Shown here: in pieces, positions 60,737 to 64,000 of the stretch
Layout of the letters: every line of letters begins with the position of its first letter
How positions within the stretch are numbered: position 1 is the first letter of the stretch
Assembly (NCBI GenBank): GCA_046565505.1
Contig: JBKHYJ010000035.1
Coordinates: 1 to 64,000, forward strand
Length of the DNA stretch: 64,000 nucleotides
From: JBKHYJ01 sp046565505
Lineage (GTDB): Bacteria > Acidobacteriota > Blastocatellia > UBA7656
Direction: 5' to 3'
Position numbers and translations under genes: made by a program
Notes under the pieces: generated by a model
Database searches by the model: none
Told to the model about the DNA's origin: nothing
Seen by the model: only the letters and a program-made list of their open reading frames with translations

Positions 60737-61297
60737 TTATTCCCCTCTTCCTTCCCCTTCAACCTGTCCTGAGCTTTCCTGCGAGGCTCCCGCGCCTGCA
60801 CCAGGCCCGGGGTCTAAGTGGCCTGCTTTCGGCGGCTGTACCAGCTCGCCCGTCCTCCCTTGAGACTGCGGGCGCAGCAGGCCGAGAAGCGTCTTAGCCC
60901 TGACGCGGTCAGAAACACTTGCGCGCATCACGCGCCGGGCGCATGCCTCGTCGTACCCGACTTTTATTAAGGCGGATCGAAGTCTGTGCCGGTCTTCGCG
61001 CGACCCCTTTGTCAGAGCATCAATGAGTTGGACCTCGAACATGGCCTTGTCCTCTGCCGACATTCGTCTCATGTGCTCCTCGTCTATGCTCTCGCCGGCG
61101 CGCATTCGCTCAAGCTCCACGACCATCCTCCCGCTGTCGGCCTGCGCCGCCGCCTCTGACGAGCTTCCGACCTTCACCGGCGCCCCCTTGCGCGTTCTCC
61201 TTCTTTTGTAGATGAGAAGGGTTAGTGCCACGGACTTCGTCAGAACGAGAATCCCTACCAAATACCACAGAGGGAATTCAAGTCGAAGGTAATCCAT
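60737..61297 (-). CDS. Membrane-anchored protein with HEAT-like helical repeats
   Basis: A 186-residue protein with one N-terminal transmembrane helix (about 8-26: LWYLVGILVLTKSVALTLLIY), a basic stop-transfer sequence and a helical cytoplasmic part (about 60-145: EDKAMFEVQLIDALTKGSREDRHRLRSALIKVGYDEACARRVM), then a Gly/Pro tail. No family recognised; the helical repeat spacing resembles HEAT modules. GAGG precedes the ATG at 61297 at a good distance, which decides it over an ATG 10 codons upstream. Confidence 0.65.
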   Translation of the reverse strand: MDYLRLEFPLWYLVGILVLTKSVALTLLIYKRRRTRKGAPVKVGSSSEAAAQADSGRMVVELERMRAGESIDEEHMRRMSAEDKAMFEVQLIDALTKGSREDRHRLRSALIKVGYDEACARRVMRASVSDRVRAKTLLGLLRPQSQGRTGELVQPPKAGHLDPGPGAGAGASQESSGQVEGEGRGE

Positions 61298-61510
61298 CCA
61301 CAAAACCTCGTCCCGGCTGAACTGCATGCACCCGAGGGTCAATGTGTCGAGTGCAAGGCGCATTCCCGGCCCGGCCCGCATGGCCCGATCACCGGAATGG
61401 AGAATGAATCGCGGCAAAAGATGAAATGAGGTGTAGGAGGGTTCCGGCGCAGGTGCCGGTTAAGAAGGGCTTTGTTACTGAACGCCTCAGGAATGGTAAG
61501 TCCTGATTGA

Positions 61511-61576
61511 GTGACGAGTGATGTGAGGCCGGGCCACGCTCTCGCGCGGTCCTCACGGCGGCGCATCACTCGTCAC
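61511..61576. repeat. Inverted repeat downstream of the amidohydrolase gene
   Basis: GTGACGAGTGATG (61511-61523) and CATCACTCGTCAC (61564-61576) are perfect reverse complements; TGAGG/CCTCA (61524-61528 with 61551-61555) may extend the fold. It begins 6 bases after the amidohydrolase stop on the minus strand. A similar but more degenerate element lies at 25302-25418. Confidence 0.7.
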
Positions 61577-61582
61577 AGGCGG

Positions 61583-62926
61583 CTACCTCTGCGGCCTCGC
61601 CTTGTACTTCTCGTAAAGCTCCGTATGCCTGCTCACGAGCGGTATCTGGCGTCCGTTAATGAACAGGTATCTAACCTGCGTCAGGATCTCTAGCGGGTCC
61701 CCATCGGTTACTATTAGGTTGGCAACCTTCCCCTGCTCGATAGAGCCTATGCGGTCGGCCACGCCCCATATCTCCGCCGGGTAGATCGTTAACGACTTTA
61801 GAGCCTCTTCCTTCGGGAGGCCGAAGGCCGCCGCCATGCCCGCATGGTATGGGAGGTCGCGGACGTGCGCCGCGTCGAGCGTCTGAAAGGCTATCTTCAC
61901 GCCGGCCTTAGAAAGCAGCCCGGCGTTGGCGAAGGCCGCGTCGTACGGGTCGTCTTCCCTGTTAGGCATGCGCAGCACGGGGCCGACGATCACGGGTATG
62001 TTCTTGGCGCGTAGCTGGTCCGCGACTTTGTACGCCTCGACGCCGCCCGAAAGGATCATCTTGATCTTCATTTCGTCGGCGAAAGCGATCGCGTTTTTTA
62101 TGTCGCGCTCAGTGTTTGCGCTGATAACCACGGGCATCTGGCCCCGGACGACGGGGATGAGCGCTTCGAGCTTGAGATCAACGTCCTGCTTCGGCAGGCT
62201 CGCGTCTCTGGACCTCGCTTCTTTCGCGTCGGCATAAGCCTTCGCGTCGCGCATTATTTTCCTTACGCTTTCGACCTGCCTCTCCTGCTCGCGCCGCACT
62301 TCGCTGATTGAGCGCTGCTGGCCGAACCCGCCGAAGTCCCCGCCCCTGCCGAGATTGCCGGGCCAGTTGATGTGCATAGCGGCAGGCGATTTCAAAATCA
62401 TGTCGCGCGGGACCCACCCGTCGAGATTTATCAACGCGCTCTGCCCGGCTATCGTGCCCCCGCGCGGCTCGGTCAACACCGTGGTGATCCCGTTCACCCT
62501 CGTCACGGGGATGTGAGAGTTGTCCGGCCTGAGCGCGACATCAACATGTATGTTCGCGTTGTTGTCGCCGATCTCCGCCGTGTCAACCGTGCCCGCGACC
62601 GAGGCAATCTCTGTGAGACCTATCTCCGTGCCGGAGTCTATCATCCCCGGATAAACCGAGAGGCCGGACGCGTCTATCACCTTCGCCCCGGCCGGCGCGG
62701 AAACCGCGGCCCCCACGGCGGTGATCTTCCCATTCGACACGACGACCGTCCCGTTCTCAATGACGGGGCCTGTCACGGTGACTATGCGCGCGTTGCGAAT
62801 CGCGTACGTCTCTGCGGCCGTCTGGGCAGAGGCGGCGCGAGCGCCGAATTCAACAGGCCCGCAGACGCCGAGCGCGGCCGCGCAGGTGAAAACAAAGACC
62901 ATCAAGAGCATCCTGGTATTCTTCAT
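61583..62926 (-). CDS. Periplasmic amidohydrolase-like protein lacking the HxH metal motif
   Basis: A 447-residue exported protein (signal peptide about 1-36). It has the amidohydrolase layout: N-terminal beta sandwich (YAIRNARIVTVTGPVIENGTVVV in outline), central barrel, C-terminal LKSLTIYPAEIWGVADRIGSIEQGKVANLIVTDGDP. The usual metal-binding PGxIDxHxH is here VYPGMIDSGTEIG (91-103), so both His are missing. It may bind metal differently, be inactive, or act with the neighbouring amidohydrolase. GGAGAAGG precedes the ATG; the upstream gene ends 11 bases away. Confidence 0.85.
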   Translation of the reverse strand: MKNTRMLLMVFVFTCAAALGVCGPVEFGARAASAQTAAETYAIRNARIVTVTGPVIENGTVVVSNGKITAVGAAVSAPAGAKVIDASGLSVYPGMIDSGTEIGLTEIASVAGTVDTAEIGDNNANIHVDVALRPDNSHIPVTRVNGITTVLTEPRGGTIAGQSALINLDGWVPRDMILKSPAAMHINWPGNLGRGGDFGGFGQQRSISEVRREQERQVESVRKIMRDAKAYADAKEARSRDASLPKQDVDLKLEALIPVVRGQMPVVISANTERDIKNAIAFADEMKIKMILSGGVEAYKVADQLRAKNIPVIVGPVLRMPNREDDPYDAAFANAGLLSKAGVKIAFQTLDAAHVRDLPYHAGMAAAFGLPKEEALKSLTIYPAEIWGVADRIGSIEQGKVANLIVTDGDPLEILTQVRYLFINGRQIPLVSRHTELYEKYKARPQR

Positions 62927-62937
62927 CGCCTTCTCCT

Positions 62938-64000
62938 TTAGCGTCGCGGGTCCGTCTGCGGCTCGGTCTCATTAGGCCGGGGCTGCGGCACGTCCGTCCT
63001 TTCTTCCCTGCGCGGCCCCCGCTGCTCCGCGCCCCGCTGGGCCCGCTCGCGCCTGATGAGTTCTTCCTTCTCGCGCCTGAGCGCCTCGCGCTGCTCCAGG
63101 TCAATCTTGCGGTCGAAGTAGACTTCGCCCTCGATGAAGGTCATCTCCGGCACCGTGTAGACGGAGAACGGGTGCTGGCTGAAGATGACGAGGTCGGCGT
63201 CTTTGCCTACGTCTATCGAGCCCGTGCGCTTGTCAATCTGCAACTGCATCGCGGGGTTCAGTGTGACCGTGCGCAGCGCCTCCTCTTCGCTCATCCCGCC
63301 ATACTTCATCGCCTTCGCGGCTTCGAGGTAAAGGCGCCGCGCTCGCTCGTCTGAATCCGAGTTTAGCGACACGTTCACGCCGCGCGACGCCATCAACGCG
63401 GCGTTGTAGGGTATGGCGTCGTAGGCTTCCATCTTGTAGCCCCAGAAATCCGCGAAGGTCGACCCATGCGTCTTGTGCGCGGCGATCTCGTTGGCGACCT
63501 TATAGCCTTCGAGCACGTGCTGAAGAGTCTGCACGTGGAAGCCTAGCTCGTCGCCGAGGTTTAGCAGCATGACTATCTCGTCGTTGCGGTAGCAGTGCGA
63601 ATGGATGAGCCGTTTGCCTTGAAGTATCTCGACTATAGCGTCTAGCATCAGGTCGCGGTGGGGCGGGATGGCGTTCCTGTCCGACGACTTCCTGGCGTTG
63701 TACTCGTCCCACTCGCGCATGTAATCCTTGGCCCGCATGAAGGCGTCGCGAATCGTCTCTTCGACGCCCATTCGGGTGGCCGGGTAGCGGCGCGCGGTGA
63801 CGCCCGTGATGCCCTGGTTGTTGGAACGCTTAGGGTTCTCGCCGAGCGCGAACTTGATCCCGGGCGGCGCGTCGGGGATCACCCATTCGTCGACGGGCTT
63901 GCCCAGCTTCAGCTTCACGACCGCGTTCTGCCCCCCGATGGCGTTGGCGGAGCCATGAAGTATGTTGACCGTCGTGAGGCCGCCCGCGAGCTGGCGGTAT
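62938..64000 (-). CDS. Amidohydrolase family protein (partial, N-terminus outside window)
   Basis: The minus-strand frame is open at the right edge of the window and ends at 62938. Visible motifs are AGGLTTVNILHGSANAIGG, LIHSHCYRNDEI, TLQHVLEGYKVANEI, LNSDSDERARRL and the C-terminal AMQLQIDKRTGSIDVGKDADLVIFSQHP, as in metal-dependent imidazolonepropionase-like amidohydrolases. The H-x-H of the barrel strands and the Asp are present here. An Arg/Glu-rich tail follows. It is 11 bases from the next amidohydrolase gene and is probably cotranscribed with it. The substrate is unknown. Confidence 0.85.
   Translation of the reverse strand, partial: YRQLAGGLTTVNILHGSANAIGGQNAVVKLKLGKPVDEWVIPDAPPGIKFALGENPKRSNNQGITGVTARRYPATRMGVEETIRDAFMRAKDYMREWDEYNARKSSDRNAIPPHRDLMLDAIVEILQGKRLIHSHCYRNDEIVMLLNLGDELGFHVQTLQHVLEGYKVANEIAAHKTHGSTFADFWGYKMEAYDAIPYNAALMASRGVNVSLNSDSDERARRLYLEAAKAMKYGGMSEEEALRTVTLNPAMQLQIDKRTGSIDVGKDADLVIFSQHPFSVYTVPEMTFIEGEVYFDRKIDLEQREALRREKEELIRRERAQRGAEQRGPRREERTDVPQPRPNETEPQTDPRR

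Overview
The window reads as the chromosome of a GC-rich, Gram-negative (diderm) bacterium. It carries an OmpA-type lipoprotein, an Mpl ligase for recycling DAP-type cell-wall peptides, many exported proteins with signal peptides, two complete and one partial sigma-54 activator, a stressosome and two DUF2723/GT39-type membrane glycosyltransferases. My inference is Acidobacteriota, probably Blastocatellia; no 16S rRNA gene or ribosomal marker is present to prove it. Start codons are often GTG or TTG, and many genes overlap by about 4 bases (TTGA, GTGA, ATGA), so coupled translation is common.

Layout. 1-6150: end of an NtrC-type regulator, a perfect 16-bp inverted repeat, a 43-residue protein made of six-residue repeats, then a minus-strand unit. 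That unit has a near-consensus promoter, a cyclic-di-GMP-I-like riboswitch with an intrinsic terminator, a secreted S8 peptidase and an HD-GYP/GAF/GGDEF c-di-GMP enzyme. 6316-10518: a stressosome operon (RsbR, RsbS, RsbT, an HATPase-PP2C phosphatase, and an RsbT-like domain fused to a histidine kinase), followed by csbD and a universal stress protein. 12444-18366: Ser/Thr kinase, a kinase-like protein with no ATPase domain paired with an NtrC-type regulator, and an exported peptidoglycan-binding protein. 18706-27359: CheY-like regulator, two tandem exported lipoprotein-carrier-like proteins coupled to a DUF2723 glycosyltransferase, XdhC domain protein, NtrC-type regulator and a membrane sensor kinase. 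27488-37314: exported proteins (PPC domains, glycine zipper, matrixin-type metalloprotease, sialidase-like) with tRNA-Val, a STAS protein, HU and two tiny exported proteins, one of them frameshifted. 37477-54507: housekeeping genes (mpl, ruvB, sbcD, metG, folE, larC, sirtuin, argS, DAHP synthase). 54569-64000: DICT/GAF/GGDEF enzyme, OmpA lipoprotein, ECF sigma/anti-sigma/DUF4097 unit, RsbW-like ATPase and two periplasmic amidohydrolases, the last cut by the window edge.

The most interesting system is at 723-6147. A c-di-GMP sensor RNA seems to gate transcription of a secreted subtilase and, 73 bases further on, an enzyme that itself carries c-di-GMP synthesis and degradation domains. That would be a closed regulatory loop. 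A second exported protease (30278) also has a long structured leader ending in a terminator-like hairpin. No CRISPR array, insertion sequence, prophage or rRNA gene was seen.
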